Below, piece by piece: positions 17,257 through 26,457 of a DNA stretch of 42,935 nt (positions are counted from its first letter, which is position 1; every line of letters begins with the position of its first letter). Origin of the DNA: an uncultured Bartonella sp. GTDB lineage: Bacteria > Pseudomonadota > Alphaproteobacteria > Rhizobiales > Rhizobiaceae. Location: NCBI GenBank assembly GCA_943913205.1, contig CALTWN010000006.1, positions 1 to 42,935 on the forward strand, given 5' to 3'. Under the pieces are notes generated by a model. The model ran no database searches. It was not told where the DNA came from and was given only the letters and a program-made list of their open reading frames with translations. Made by a program: the position numbers and the translations under genes.

Positions 17257-19755
17257 ATGACTGAAACAAACGAGCAAAATTCAGGTAAAAAAACACTTAC
17301 ACTAAAACGAAATTTGAATAATTCTCGTAGCTTTAGTCCTGGAACTGATATTAAGAATCGAAGAGAAGTTTTAGTTGTTACTAAACGGCGCAAGGTAGTA
17401 CGCCCCGGTGAAGAATCTTCCTCATTAACCGAACAACCAAGTACGCAGCCAAAGATTATGCGTAACTCACGCAATAATATGATACGTGCTAAAGTTGGCA
17501 ATATATCTTCATCAAATAAAAACACAAGCAGCAGACAACTATCAGATATAGAGATGGAGGCTAGGCTTTCTGCTCTTAAAAATGCTAAAATTCAAGAAAA
17601 AGAAGATAGCTTAAGAAAACAGCAAGAATTGGCCGAAAAAGCTAAATCTGATGCCTTGCAAGCTGTTAAACAAGCTGATCGAAAAAAAGAAGCTAAAGTC
17701 ACCACCCCAATTACTGAAAATAATATAACACAAGCGCCTAGTAAGCCAAGAATTAGCGATAAAATCAAAAAGGAAACTAGCGGTGGTTATGAAGCTAAGC
17801 CTTTCAAAAAAAGTGAAGATAATACTAAAACTGAGCAACGCCCGGCAAAAAGCGTTCCGGAGCGTCGTCGTAATAAACTTACACTAACAAAAGCTTTAAA
17901 TGATGATGAAGAATTTAGGGGTCGCTCTATAGCCTCCATGCGCCGTCGTCAAGAAAAGATGCGCAGATCCCAAATTCAAGAAACGCGTGAAAAAATTTCT
18001 CGTGAAGTTACTATTCCAGAAACAATAAGTCTACAAGAACTAGCGCAAAGAATGACTGAGCGTTGTGTAGATGTTATAAAATATCTAATGACCCAAGGTC
18101 AAATTATGAAGCCGGGCGATATAATTGACTCGGACACAGCCCAGCTTATAGCAGAGGAATTTGGTCATACCGTAAAACGCGTAGCCGAATCAGACATTGA
18201 ATATGGTTTATTTAATATCGAAGACAGCGATGAAGATATGGAAACCCGGCCCCCGGTTGTGACTATTATGGGACATGTCGACCATGGTAAAACCTCTTTG
18301 CTTGATGCTATACGCAATACTAATATAATATCTAAAGAGGCTGGCGGTATAACCCAGCATATTGGCGCTTATCAAATTACCTATAAAGACCAAAAGGTTA
18401 CATTTATTGATACGCCAGGTCACGCAGCTTTTACAGCAATGCGTGCACGGGGTGCTAAAGCAACCGACATTGCTATTTTAGTAGTTGCAGCTGATGACAG
18501 CGTTATGCCTCAAACCATAGAATCTATCAACCATGCAAAAGCTGCAGGGGTACCAATTATTGTAGCAATAAATAAAATAGATAAGCCAGCGGCTGATGCA
18601 CAAAAAGTTCGTACAGAACTATTACAGCACGAAGTGTTTGTTGAATCTATGGGTGGCGATACTTTGGAGGTTGAAGTTTCGGCTAAAACCAATCAAAATC
18701 TAAATGGACTTTTAGATGCTATTTTATTGCAAGCTGAACTTTTAAATTTACTAGCTAATAAAAATCGTACGGCTGAAGGTGTAGTGGTAGAAGCTGAACT
18801 TGATAGAGGCCGCGGTTCTGTTGCGACGGTTTTAGTTCAAAAAGGTACCTTAAAATTAGGCGATATTATAGTAGCTGGTTCACAATGGGGGCGCGTTCGC
18901 GCTCTTATTAATGATTTGGGTAAACATTTAACAAAAGCTTTTCCCTCAATGCCTGTTGAGATTCTAGGCTTGCAAGATGCTCCTCAAGCCGGCGATAAAT
19001 TTGCAGTTGTTAGCCATGAAGCAAAAGCTCGTGAAATTTCACAATATAGACAACGGCTAGATAGAGAAAAAATTTCGGCTAAACAAACTGGTTTGCGCGG
19101 CTCGCTCGAGCAAATGATGAATCAATTACAAGATGCCGAAATAAAAGAACTTCCACTGCTTATCAAAGGTGATGTTCAGGGATCTATTGAGGCTATACGT
19201 TCAGCCCTTGAAAAACTAGGTAATGAAGAAATAAAAGCCCGTATCATTCATTCTGGAGCTGGCGCTATAACGCAAAGCGATGTGCTATTAGCTGAGGCTT
19301 CAAATGCTGTAATAATAGGGTTTAATGTTAGAGCAAATGTTCAAGCTAGAGACAGTGCGAAGCAACGTAGTATCGAGTTACGTTACTATAATATAATATA
19401 TGATTTAGTAGATGATATTAAGGCAACTATGTCAGGAATGCTTTCACCAGAACGCCGTGAAACATTTTTAGGTACAGCTGAAATTATCGAGGTATTTTAT
19501 ATTAGCAAAGTTGGTAAAGTTGCAGGTTGTAAGGTAACTGAAGGTAAGATAGAACGTGGTGCAGCTGTTCGCTTAATAAGGGATAATGTTGTTATACATG
19601 AAGGAAAACTTAAAACCCTGAAAAGATTTAAAGACGAAGCTTCAGAAGTTTTTGTTGGTCAGGAATGTGGCGTAGCATTTGAAAAATATGATGATATACG
19701 CGCCGGCGATGTTGTTGAAGCTTTCAGATTAGAACATATTACAAGAAGCTTATAG
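17257..19755 (+). CDS. infB: Translation initiation factor IF-2
   Basis: IF-2 is the GTPase that brings initiator tRNA to the 30S subunit and promotes subunit joining. It has 832 residues. The first 260 are highly charged and of low complexity (Lys, Glu, Arg, Gln rich), followed by the IF2_N module (ISLQELAQRMTERCVDVIKYLM). The G domain has G1 GHVDHGKTS at about 338-346, G3 DTPGHAAF and G4 NKIDK, then domains II-IV with the fMet-tRNA-binding C-terminal domain ending in EKYDDIRAGDVVEAF. GCGGAGAT precedes the ATG. No internal start was examined in detail, although E. coli infB has them. Confidence 0.97.
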   Translation: MTETNEQNSGKKTLTLKRNLNNSRSFSPGTDIKNRREVLVVTKRRKVVRPGEESSSLTEQPSTQPKIMRNSRNNMIRAKVGNISSSNKNTSSRQLSDIEMEARLSALKNAKIQEKEDSLRKQQELAEKAKSDALQAVKQADRKKEAKVTTPITENNITQAPSKPRISDKIKKETSGGYEAKPFKKSEDNTKTEQRPAKSVPERRRNKLTLTKALNDDEEFRGRSIASMRRRQEKMRRSQIQETREKISREVTIPETISLQELAQRMTERCVDVIKYLMTQGQIMKPGDIIDSDTAQLIAEEFGHTVKRVAESDIEYGLFNIEDSDEDMETRPPVVTIMGHVDHGKTSLLDAIRNTNIISKEAGGITQHIGAYQITYKDQKVTFIDTPGHAAFTAMRARGAKATDIAILVVAADDSVMPQTIESINHAKAAGVPIIVAINKIDKPAADAQKVRTELLQHEVFVESMGGDTLEVEVSAKTNQNLNGLLDAILLQAELLNLLANKNRTAEGVVVEAELDRGRGSVATVLVQKGTLKLGDIIVAGSQWGRVRALINDLGKHLTKAFPSMPVEILGLQDAPQAGDKFAVVSHEAKAREISQYRQRLDREKISAKQTGLRGSLEQMMNQLQDAEIKELPLLIKGDVQGSIEAIRSALEKLGNEEIKARIIHSGAGAITQSDVLLAEASNAVIIGFNVRANVQARDSAKQRSIELRYYNIIYDLVDDIKATMSGMLSPERRETFLGTAEIIEVFYISKVGKVAGCKVTEGKIERGAAVRLIRDNVVIHEGKLKTLKRFKDEASEVFVGQECGVAFEKYDDIRAGDVVEAFRLEHITRSL

Positions 19756-19762
19756 TTTAAAT

Positions 19763-20146
19763 ATGAAAACTAAACAACTCACTCCTCGTCAGCTTAAAGT
19801 AGGCGAACAGATTAAGCATATTTTATCTTCTGTTCTTCAGCTCAAAAAGGTGCAAGATCCTGTTTTAGATGCGTATATTGTAACCATAACACAAGTAAAA
19901 ATGAGTGCTGACTTAAAGCTAGCAAATTGTTATTTTTCTATATTAGGTAAGGATGACTATAAATTACTGCAAGATGCTCTTAATTATAATGCCAAATATA
20001 TTCGTGGCTTGTGTAGTAAAGAATTACGTTCTCTTAAATATATACCCAGTTTTCGCTTTTACTATGATGATAGTTTTGATAATTTTACTAAAATTGATAA
20101 TATTTTAAAATCAATTAAATCAGGAAACGAAAATATTGACAAATAA
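19763..20146 (+). CDS. rbfA: Ribosome-binding factor A
   Basis: RbfA is a small KH-type protein that binds the 30S subunit during 16S 5'-end maturation and is required in cold conditions. The 127-residue protein has RQLKVGEQIKHILSSVL, then the VTITQVKMSADLKLANCYFSI strand pair, and ends in the conserved PSFRFYYDDSFDNFTKIDNIL. It lies 7 bases after infB and 14 bases before truB, the normal order. Confidence 0.95.
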   Translation: MKTKQLTPRQLKVGEQIKHILSSVLQLKKVQDPVLDAYIVTITQVKMSADLKLANCYFSILGKDDYKLLQDALNYNAKYIRGLCSKELRSLKYIPSFRFYYDDSFDNFTKIDNILKSIKSGNENIDK

Positions 20147-20160
20147 AGGTTAATAATTTT

Positions 20161-21093
20161 ATGCGAATAAAAAAGGGGCGTAAGATTTCTGGTTGGATAT
20201 TATTCAACAAACCATATGCAATGACCTCTACGCAAGCTGTTAGTAAAATTAAATATTTGTTTGAAGCGCAAAAAGCTGGCCATGCCGGTACCTTAGACCC
20301 TCTTGCGACAGGAATGCTGCCTATAGCACTAGGCGAGGCAACAAAAACAGTTCCCTATGTTATGGAAAGTAAAAAAATATATCAATTTACGATTCATTGG
20401 GGCGAAGAACGTACTACAGATGATTTAGAAGGTGATGTTCAAAACGAATCGAACAACCTTCCTTCAAAGCAAGATGTTTTAAATATAATGCCAAAATATT
20501 TAGGTGCTATAAAACAAATTCCGCCTAAATTTTCTGCTATTAAAATAAATGGCAATAGAGCATATGACTTGGCCAGACAAAATATAGATATAGAGCTTAA
20601 ACAGCGCGAAGTTAATATTTATAGATTAGAACTTTTAGAACATTCATTAGATAATATTTATTCATGCTTTGAAGTTGAATGTAGTAAAGGAACCTATATA
20701 CGTTCACTGGCACGCGATATGGGTAGAGATTTAAATTGCTATGGTTATATATCTAAATTAAATCGTAGCTTTATTGAACCATTTAAAACGTCAACTCCAA
20801 TAAGTTTAGAACAGCTTATAAGCTTATCTCCCAAAGAAGATATTAACCAAACAGGATTTGATTCTATAGATAAATTGTTGCTACCTCTAGACCATGTCTT
20901 AAGAAACTTTGCTAATTATGAAATAGATAGCAATCAATTCATAAAAATAAAAAATGGAAATAATATTTTGTTATTCAATCTAAACGAAAATTCTGATATA
21001 AAAACCGCATGCGTTAATTATATGGGCAGCATTATAGCTTTAGGTTTTTTAGAAAAAAATCTTTTTAAACCTACACGTGTTTTTCAGCTATAA
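20161..21093 (+). CDS. truB: tRNA pseudouridine-55 synthase
   Basis: TruB converts U55 in the tRNA T-loop to pseudouridine. The 310-residue protein starts with SGWILFNKPYAMTSTQAVSKIK. The catalytic aspartate lies in GHAGTLDPLATGMLPIALGEATK at about 40-62. KIYQFTIHWGEERTTDDLEGD and CSKGTYIRSLARDMG are also conserved. The C-terminal part is less conserved and is followed by the rpsO promoter region. It ends the rimP-to-truB operon. Confidence 0.96.
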   Translation: MRIKKGRKISGWILFNKPYAMTSTQAVSKIKYLFEAQKAGHAGTLDPLATGMLPIALGEATKTVPYVMESKKIYQFTIHWGEERTTDDLEGDVQNESNNLPSKQDVLNIMPKYLGAIKQIPPKFSAIKINGNRAYDLARQNIDIELKQREVNIYRLELLEHSLDNIYSCFEVECSKGTYIRSLARDMGRDLNCYGYISKLNRSFIEPFKTSTPISLEQLISLSPKEDINQTGFDSIDKLLLPLDHVLRNFANYEIDSNQFIKIKNGNNILLFNLNENSDIKTACVNYMGSIIALGFLEKNLFKPTRVFQL

Positions 21094-21107
21094 GTTTTAT
21101 TTTTTTA

Positions 21108-21116
21108 TGCTATAAT
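21108..21116 (+). promoter_or_regulatory. Extended -10 promoter of rpsO
   Basis: TGCTATAAT at 21108-21116 is a perfect extended -10. No good -35 is visible in the T-rich DNA upstream. Transcription would start near 21123 and give a leader of about 60 nt before rpsO. Confidence 0.65.
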
Positions 21117-21124
21117 ATTAGTAA

Positions 21125-21153
21125 CCAAGGCTGGGCGACATCTCGGCTTTTGG
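21125..21153 (+). promoter_or_regulatory. Hairpin in the rpsO leader, possible S15 autoregulatory site
   Basis: CCAA (21125-21128) and GCTG (21130-21133) pair with CGGC (21144-21147) and TTGG (21150-21153), leaving a small internal loop and a ten-base apical loop. It sits about 28 bases before the rpsO start. S15 represses its own mRNA through structured leaders in several bacterial groups; assigning that role here is inference. Confidence 0.35.
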
Positions 21154-21181
21154 CATTTTATCTTTAACTAAGGAATTTTTG

Positions 21182-21451
21182 ATGTCGATAACATTTGAAA
21201 AAAAACAAGAATTGATAAAAGAATTTGGACGCCAAGCAGGCGACACAGGCTCTGCTGAAGTACAAATTGCTATTTTATCACACCGTATTTCTAACCTTAC
21301 GGAACATTTTAAAATACATAAAAAAGACAATCATTCGCGTAGAGGTTTGTTGAAGCTAGTTTCTCAACGCCGCAGCCTGCTTGATTATGTAAAAAAATGT
21401 AATGAAGATAGATATCAAGCTATAATTAAAAAATTAGGTTTGAGACGCTAG
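21182..21451 (+). CDS. rpsO: 30S ribosomal protein S15
   Basis: S15 is a primary 16S rRNA-binding protein of the platform of the small subunit. The 89-residue protein contains the family signature from GDTGSAEVQIAILSHRISNL through HKKDNHSRRGLL to LVSQRRSLLDYVKK. ATG 21182 with AAGGAA upstream is the start; the TTG three bases earlier is not needed. It stands between truB and pnp as in most bacteria. Confidence 0.97.
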   Translation: MSITFEKKQELIKEFGRQAGDTGSAEVQIAILSHRISNLTEHFKIHKKDNHSRRGLLKLVSQRRSLLDYVKKCNEDRYQAIIKKLGLRR

Positions 21452-21460
21452 ATATAAACA

Positions 21461-21487
21461 TAAGTGGCGGGATAGGCTCGCCACTTA
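21461..21487 (+). promoter_or_regulatory. Strong hairpin between rpsO and pnp
   Basis: TAAGTGGCG (21461-21469) pairs perfectly with CGCCACTTA (21479-21487). There is no T-run after it, so it is not a classical terminator. It could stabilise the rpsO 3' end or serve as a processing site in the pnp leader, as an RNase III-cut stem does in E. coli. A TATAAT at 21498-21503 just downstream could be a separate pnp promoter. Confidence 0.6.
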
Positions 21488-21576
21488 CTACAAAATATAT
21501 AATGAAGCAGGATTACTGGTTGTTTTTTAAAAAAACTTGTTGTCTTGCTTATTATAGCAAAATTAAGGAACATATA

Positions 21577-23763
21577 ATGTTTAATATTAATAAAGTCGAG
21601 CTTGAGTGGGGTAACGAAAAATTAGTTTTAGAAACTGGTTTAGTAGCACGACAAGCTGATGGTGCTATTATCGCAACTTTGGGCGAAACAAAAGTTTTGG
21701 CCACCGTTGTATCAGCGAAAACAGCTATTGCTGAACAAAACTTTTTCCCTCTTACCGTAAATTATCAAGAAAAAACTTACGCTGCGGGTAAAATACCTGG
21801 TGGTTACTTTAAGCGGGAGGGACGCCCGAGTGAAAATGAAACTCTAGTTTCTAGATTGATAGACCGTCCTATTCGACCTCTTTTCCCTAACGGATATAAA
21901 AATGAAACACAGGTTATTGTTACGGTTTTACAACATGATGGTAGAATAAATCCTGATATTTTATCTATTATTGCAGCTTCTGCTGCATTGACAATTTCTG
22001 GTGCACCTTTTATGGGGCCTATTGCAGGGGCTAGAATTGGTTATATAAATAATCAATATGTTTTGAACCCTTATATAGATCAAATGGAAGAAAGCAGCCT
22101 AGATTTAATAGTTGCAGGAACAAGCGAAGCTGTTCTTATGGTAGAATCAGAGGCTCAAGAGCTTGACGAAAAAACAATGCTTGATGCAGTTATGTTTGGA
22201 CAAAATGCTTTTCAACCCGTGATTGAATCCATTATAGAATTAGCCGAACAAGCAGCTAAAACTCCCATTGAATTTCAAGCACAAGAATATGATGAACTTT
22301 ACAGCGAAATTAAAAATTTAGTAAGCGATGAACTTAAAGCTGCCTACACTATTATAGATAAGCAACAACGATATTTAGCTATAGACAGCATCAAAGCAAA
22401 AATTACTGAGACTTTTAATACAATTGAAAAGAAAGAATTATACAGTTCTGATCTTATTAGCGAAACATTTAAAAAATTACAAGCCAATATAGTACGTACT
22501 AATATACTTGAAAAATCTACTCGTATTGATGGCCGGGGCCTTGAAGATATTCGGTCTATTAATTCACAAATTGGTATTTTACCAAGGGCTCACGGATCAG
22601 CTTTATTTACTAGAGGCGAAACACAGGCCCTTGTAGTGGCAACTTTAGGCACGGCTGAAGATGAACAATATGTTGACGCCTTAACCGGCATGTACAAAGA
22701 AGCTTTTATGCTTCACTACAATTTTCCTCCTTTTTCTGTAGGTGAGATAGGTCGCATAGGTTCTCCAGGACGCCGTGAAATAGGCCATGGTAAGTTAGCT
22801 TGGAGAGCTATTCATCCATTATTACCAACTAAAGATAAATTCCCTTATACAATTCGCGCTGTTTCAGAAATTACCGAATCAAATGGGTCATCTTCTATGG
22901 CCACGGTATGTGGAACATCACTAGCGCTTATGGATGCAGGTGTCCCCATTAAACGCCCTGTTGCTGGTATAGCTATGGGGTTAATAAAAGAAGGTAGTAA
23001 ATTTGCCGTATTGTCTGATATTTTAGGTGATGAAGATCATCTTGGCGATATGGACTTTAAAGTAGCAGGTACTGAAAAAGGTATAACATCGTTACAAATG
23101 GACATAAAGATTGATGGTATTACCAAAGAAATTATGGAAATAGCACTAAATCAAGCTAAAGATGGACGTTTCCACATACTTGGAGAGATGTCAAAAACGA
23201 TTGATATACCACGCGAAGATGTAGGTGAGTTTGCGCCTAGAATTGAATCTATGCAAATTCCTGTCGACAAAATTCGCGATGTTATAGGTACAGGCGGTAA
23301 AATAATACGCGAAATTGTTGAGCAAACAGGTGCTAAAATTAATATAGAAGATGATGGTACTGTTAACATTGCAGCCGCAGATGCAAACGCTATTCAAGCT
23401 GCCCACCAATGGATTCATTCAATAGTAGCAGAGCCTGAAGTTAACAAAATATATAATGGCACTATTGTAAAAACTACAGATTTTGGCGCATTTGTAAACT
23501 TTTTTGGAAATAGAGATGGCTTAGTACATATTTCTCAACTTTCTAATGGCCGTGTTGAAAACACTACCGACATAGTAAAAGAAGGTCAAAAAGTTTGGGT
23601 AAAACTTTTAGGTTTTGATAATAGAGGTAAAGTTAAGCTTTCCATGAAAGTGGTTGATCAATCTACGGGTGCAGAAATAATTTCTAGCGAATTTAGCCAT
23701 AGCAGCGAGCAACCTGATGAGCAAAAAAAACCCAGAAAAAGAAATGTAAAAAAAGATAGATAA
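21577..23763 (+). CDS. pnp: Polynucleotide phosphorylase
   Basis: PNPase is the phosphorolytic 3'-5' exoribonuclease of the RNA degradosome. From ATG 21577 (AAGGAA upstream) it has 728 residues; an in-frame ATG at 21502 overlaps the TATAAT and gives an atypical N-terminus, so I reject it. Two RNase PH domains are visible, with FFPLTVNYQEKTYAAGKIPGG, RPSENETLVSRLIDRPIRPLFP in the first and TRGETQALVVATLG, FNFPPFSVGE-like and GDEDHLGDMDFKVAGT in the second. A KH domain (VIGTGGKIIREIVEQTGAKI) and an S1 domain (GTIVKTTDFGAFVNFFGNRDGLVHISQL) close the protein, then a basic tail. Confidence 0.97.
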   Translation: MFNINKVELEWGNEKLVLETGLVARQADGAIIATLGETKVLATVVSAKTAIAEQNFFPLTVNYQEKTYAAGKIPGGYFKREGRPSENETLVSRLIDRPIRPLFPNGYKNETQVIVTVLQHDGRINPDILSIIAASAALTISGAPFMGPIAGARIGYINNQYVLNPYIDQMEESSLDLIVAGTSEAVLMVESEAQELDEKTMLDAVMFGQNAFQPVIESIIELAEQAAKTPIEFQAQEYDELYSEIKNLVSDELKAAYTIIDKQQRYLAIDSIKAKITETFNTIEKKELYSSDLISETFKKLQANIVRTNILEKSTRIDGRGLEDIRSINSQIGILPRAHGSALFTRGETQALVVATLGTAEDEQYVDALTGMYKEAFMLHYNFPPFSVGEIGRIGSPGRREIGHGKLAWRAIHPLLPTKDKFPYTIRAVSEITESNGSSSMATVCGTSLALMDAGVPIKRPVAGIAMGLIKEGSKFAVLSDILGDEDHLGDMDFKVAGTEKGITSLQMDIKIDGITKEIMEIALNQAKDGRFHILGEMSKTIDIPREDVGEFAPRIESMQIPVDKIRDVIGTGGKIIREIVEQTGAKINIEDDGTVNIAAADANAIQAAHQWIHSIVAEPEVNKIYNGTIVKTTDFGAFVNFFGNRDGLVHISQLSNGRVENTTDIVKEGQKVWVKLLGFDNRGKVKLSMKVVDQSTGAEIISSEFSHSSEQPDEQKKPRKRNVKKDR

Positions 23764-23789
23764 AAAAGGGCACTTCGGTGCCTTTTTTT
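23764..23789. terminator. Bidirectional UUCG terminator between pnp and fabI
   Basis: A stem of AAAAGGGCAC and GTGCCTTTT closed by a TTCG tetraloop (23774-23777) is flanked by an A-run on the left and a T-run on the right. It can therefore stop transcription from both convergent genes. It overlaps the last bases of fabI. Confidence 0.92.
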
Positions 23790-24597
23790 AATCTTCAGCT
23801 ATCTGCTTTAAAACATCTAAATTTGGCATAGACATAATATTGTAACCGGAATCAACATAATGTATTTCTCCGGTTACTCCAGAAGATAAATCGCTTAATA
23901 AATACAAGGCAGATTTTCCTATTTCAGAAATATTAACCGTACGTCTTAAGGGGCTTGTATGTTTTTGATAGTTAAAAATAGACCGAGCAGAACCAATGCC
24001 ATTACCCGCAAGAGTACGAATAGGACCTGCTGATATAGCATTTACCCTAATATTTTGCGGTCCTAAATCAGAAGCCATATAGCGGGTTATAGCCTCGAGC
24101 GCAGCCTTGGCTATACCCATTACATTATAATTTGGTACTACTTGCATAGATCCCCCATAAGTAAGAGTTAGCATAGACCCGCCATCTTGCATCAAGGGTA
24201 ACGATTTTTGCGCAAATTGGGTGAAAGAATATGCAGATATAAGCATGGTGCGCTGAAAATTTTCCTTGGTTGTTACATCAATGTATCTACCTTTAAGTTC
24301 TTCTTTATCTGAAAATCCTATAGCATGTACTAAAAAATCTAATCGACCCCATTTTTGCTTAATAGCTTCAAAGAGCCTGTCTATGCTTTCTTCATTTTCA
24401 ACATCACATTCTATAATGATTTCTGAATTTAAACTTTCAGCTAACGGGCGCACTCTTTTGGCAAAAGCTTCACTTTGGTAAGTAAAAGCGAGTTCGGCCC
24501 CCTGGGCAGAAAGTTCTTGAGCTATGCCCCAAGCTATAGAGTGACTATTTGCCACACCCATTATTAACCCTCGCTTATTTTGCATTAAAGCTACCAT
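23788..24597 (-). CDS. fabI: Enoyl-ACP reductase (NADH), FabI type
   Basis: FabI reduces trans-2-enoyl-ACP in the last step of each fatty acid elongation cycle. From ATG 24597 the protein has 269 residues and begins MVALMQNKRG, close to rhizobial FabI; a TTG two codons upstream is too near the AGGA ribosome site. The NAD-binding GVANSHSIAWGIA loop is at 14-26. The active site is Tyr147, Tyr157 and Lys164 (YNVMGIAK), one residue off E. coli numbering. It is the last gene of fabA-fabB-fabI and is the known target of triclosan-like inhibitors in this family. Confidence 0.96.
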   Translation of the reverse strand: MVALMQNKRGLIMGVANSHSIAWGIAQELSAQGAELAFTYQSEAFAKRVRPLAESLNSEIIIECDVENEESIDRLFEAIKQKWGRLDFLVHAIGFSDKEELKGRYIDVTTKENFQRTMLISAYSFTQFAQKSLPLMQDGGSMLTLTYGGSMQVVPNYNVMGIAKAALEAITRYMASDLGPQNIRVNAISAGPIRTLAGNGIGSARSIFNYQKHTSPLRRTVNISEIGKSALYLLSDLSSGVTGEIHYVDSGYNIMSMPNLDVLKQIAED

Positions 24598-24629
24598 TGC
24601 CAATTCCTATAATTTTTTTAAAAAAGCTA

Positions 24630-25853
24630 TTAATAATAGCGTTTAAAAACTAAGCTTGCATTTGTACCGCCAAATCCAAAAGTATTTGAAAGCACAATAT
24701 CTAATTTTTGATTCTCTAAATATTCTCTAACTATCGGCATATCTTCAAACTCACTATCTAAACAATCTATATGAGCACTTTTACAAATAAAATTATTATT
24801 CATCATAAGTAAACTATATATTGCTTCTTGAACTCCAGCCGCACCTAAAGAGTGCCCACTCAAAGATTTAGTTGCAGCAATTGGCGGGCATCCATTTTCT
24901 TTATTACCAAAAATAGCCCTTATTGCTTTTATCTCAACTGGATCTCCAACAGGTGTAGAAGTAGCGTGAGGATTAATATAACTTACCTTTTCATGTACAT
25001 TAGCTAATGCCATACTCATACATCTTTGTGCACCATCACCAGATGGTGCAACCATATCGCTGCCATCAGATGTTGCTCCATAACCTATAATTTCACCATA
25101 AATTTTTGCACCTCTAGCTTTTGCAACTTCTAGTTCTTCTAACACCAGCACCCCGGCGCCTCCGGCAATAACAAAGCCATCTCTATTAGCATCATAAGCC
25201 CGCGAAGCTGAAGATGGTGTATCATTATATTTACTAGACATAGCGCCCATAGCATCAAATAAAGCTGAAAGAGTCCAATCTAAATCTTCGCAACCACCAG
25301 CAAAAATTCTGTCCTGTTTACCATATTGAATAAGCTCATAGGCATTGCCTATACAATGATTAGAAGTAGCACAAGCAGAAGAAATAGAGTAGTTAACGCC
25401 TTTAATTTTAAAAAATGTTGCCATTGTCGCAGAAGCTGTGGAGCTCATTGCTTTGGGCACAGCAAAAGGTCCTACGCGCTTGGGCCCTTTTTGCTGAGTA
25501 ATTAATGCACTTTCAAAAATAGTACGGGTTGAGCTACCGCCAGATCCCATAATAACACCGGTATTATTATTAGATACTTCTGAAACTTCGAGGCCGGCAT
25601 CCTTTATAGCCCTATCAAGCGCAATATGATTCCAAGCAGTACCCCTGCCGTGAAAACGCATATCTCTTCTATCAACCAATTCTTCAATATTGATTTGTGG
25701 CATAGCATAAACTTGAGATCTAAATCCTAGATCATGATATTCTTGAGAAAAGCTTATGCCGGATTTTGCACATTTTAAACTTTCTAAAACTTCTGCAGGA
25801 TCATTTCCTAAAGAAGAAACTATCCCCATACCTGTAACAACAACACGGCGCAT
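24630..25853 (-). CDS. fabB: 3-oxoacyl-ACP synthase I
   Basis: FabB condenses malonyl-ACP with acyl-ACP and is needed to extend the cis-3-decenoyl product made by FabA. Length is 407 residues. The thiolase fold shows the catalytic Cys161 (SSACATSNHC), His296 (NPHATSTPVGD) and His334 (SLSGHSLGAAG). The C-terminal NTFGFGGTNASLVF is conserved. Pairing with fabA distinguishes it from FabF. It lies 25 bases after fabA, with fabI 32 bases further on. Confidence 0.96.
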   Translation of the reverse strand: MRRVVVTGMGIVSSLGNDPAEVLESLKCAKSGISFSQEYHDLGFRSQVYAMPQINIEELVDRRDMRFHGRGTAWNHIALDRAIKDAGLEVSEVSNNNTGVIMGSGGSSTRTIFESALITQQKGPKRVGPFAVPKAMSSTASATMATFFKIKGVNYSISSACATSNHCIGNAYELIQYGKQDRIFAGGCEDLDWTLSALFDAMGAMSSKYNDTPSSASRAYDANRDGFVIAGGAGVLVLEELEVAKARGAKIYGEIIGYGATSDGSDMVAPSGDGAQRCMSMALANVHEKVSYINPHATSTPVGDPVEIKAIRAIFGNKENGCPPIAATKSLSGHSLGAAGVQEAIYSLLMMNNNFICKSAHIDCLDSEFEDMPIVREYLENQKLDIVLSNTFGFGGTNASLVFKRYY

Positions 25854-25878
25854 ATTTTTCTCCTTCTAATTATATTTG

Positions 25879-26382
25879 CTAAATATCTTTAAATAGTGCT
25901 ACACGCAAATCTTTTGCCTGGTAAATAACTTCGCCATCCGCTTTTACTATACCATCTGCCACACCCAAAACTAATTTACCGCTCATAACTCGCTTAAAAT
26001 CAATTTCATATTCTAATAATTTTACATCAGGTGTAACCATACCACTAAATTTAACTTCACCAGTAGAAATAGCACGCCCACGCCCCTTTTCACCTAACCA
26101 ACCTAAATAAAAACCAGTAAGTTGCCATAAAGCATCAAGCCCCAAACATCCTGGCATTACAGGATCGCCTAAAAAATGACACTTGAAAAACCAGGCCTCT
26201 GGGACTATGTCATAGCTAGCGCGTATCATACCTTTATTATAAAGCCCTGTATTTTTTTCTATTTTAGAAATTTTGCTAATCATTAGCATAGGAGGTGCTG
26301 GCAATTGCGCATTCCCTGGACCGAACATTTCGCCCCTAGCACAAGCCATCAAATCCTCAAAACTATAGCTAGATTTTTGCAT
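25879..26382 (-). CDS. fabA: 3-hydroxydecanoyl-ACP dehydratase/isomerase
   Basis: FabA dehydrates 3-hydroxydecanoyl-ACP and isomerises the product, the branch point of anaerobic unsaturated fatty acid synthesis. From ATG 26382 there are 167 residues; the active-site His69 (FKCHFLGDPVMPGC) and Asp83 (GLDALWQ) fit E. coli His70 and Asp84. An in-frame ATG at 26397 exists, but GGAG lies within the next bases and is correctly spaced for 26382. In rhizobia the iron regulator gene irr often precedes fabA; here it is replaced by a promoter region and an SH3-protein gene. Confidence 0.95.
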   Translation of the reverse strand: MQKSSYSFEDLMACARGEMFGPGNAQLPAPPMLMISKISKIEKNTGLYNKGMIRASYDIVPEAWFFKCHFLGDPVMPGCLGLDALWQLTGFYLGWLGEKGRGRAISTGEVKFSGMVTPDVKLLEYEIDFKRVMSGKLVLGVADGIVKADGEVIYQAKDLRVALFKDI

Positions 26383-26421
26383 ATATAATTGCTCCATTTT
26401 ATTTACTATATTATAATAACT

Positions 26422-26430
26422 ATTATAGCA
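26422..26430 (-). promoter_or_regulatory. Extended -10 promoter of the fabA-fabB-fabI operon
   Basis: On the minus strand TGCTATAAT reads from 26430 to 26422, about 40 bases before the fabA start. The -35 region is AT-rich with no clear match. The same eleven-base context, ATTGCTATAAT, occurs in front of gcrA. Confidence 0.6.
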
Positions 26431-26457
26431 ATTTTTTCAATTAAAATATAAAAAGCG

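Noticed and set aside
21502..21576. N-terminal extension or leader peptide of pnp from ATG 21502
   Set aside because: It overlaps a TATAAT, lacks a ribosome site, and PNPase homologues start at MFNINKVELEW-like sequence, matching ATG 21577.
24598..24603. TTG start two codons upstream of fabI
   Set aside because: It lies too near the AGGA ribosome site; ATG 24597 is correctly spaced and matches rhizobial FabI.
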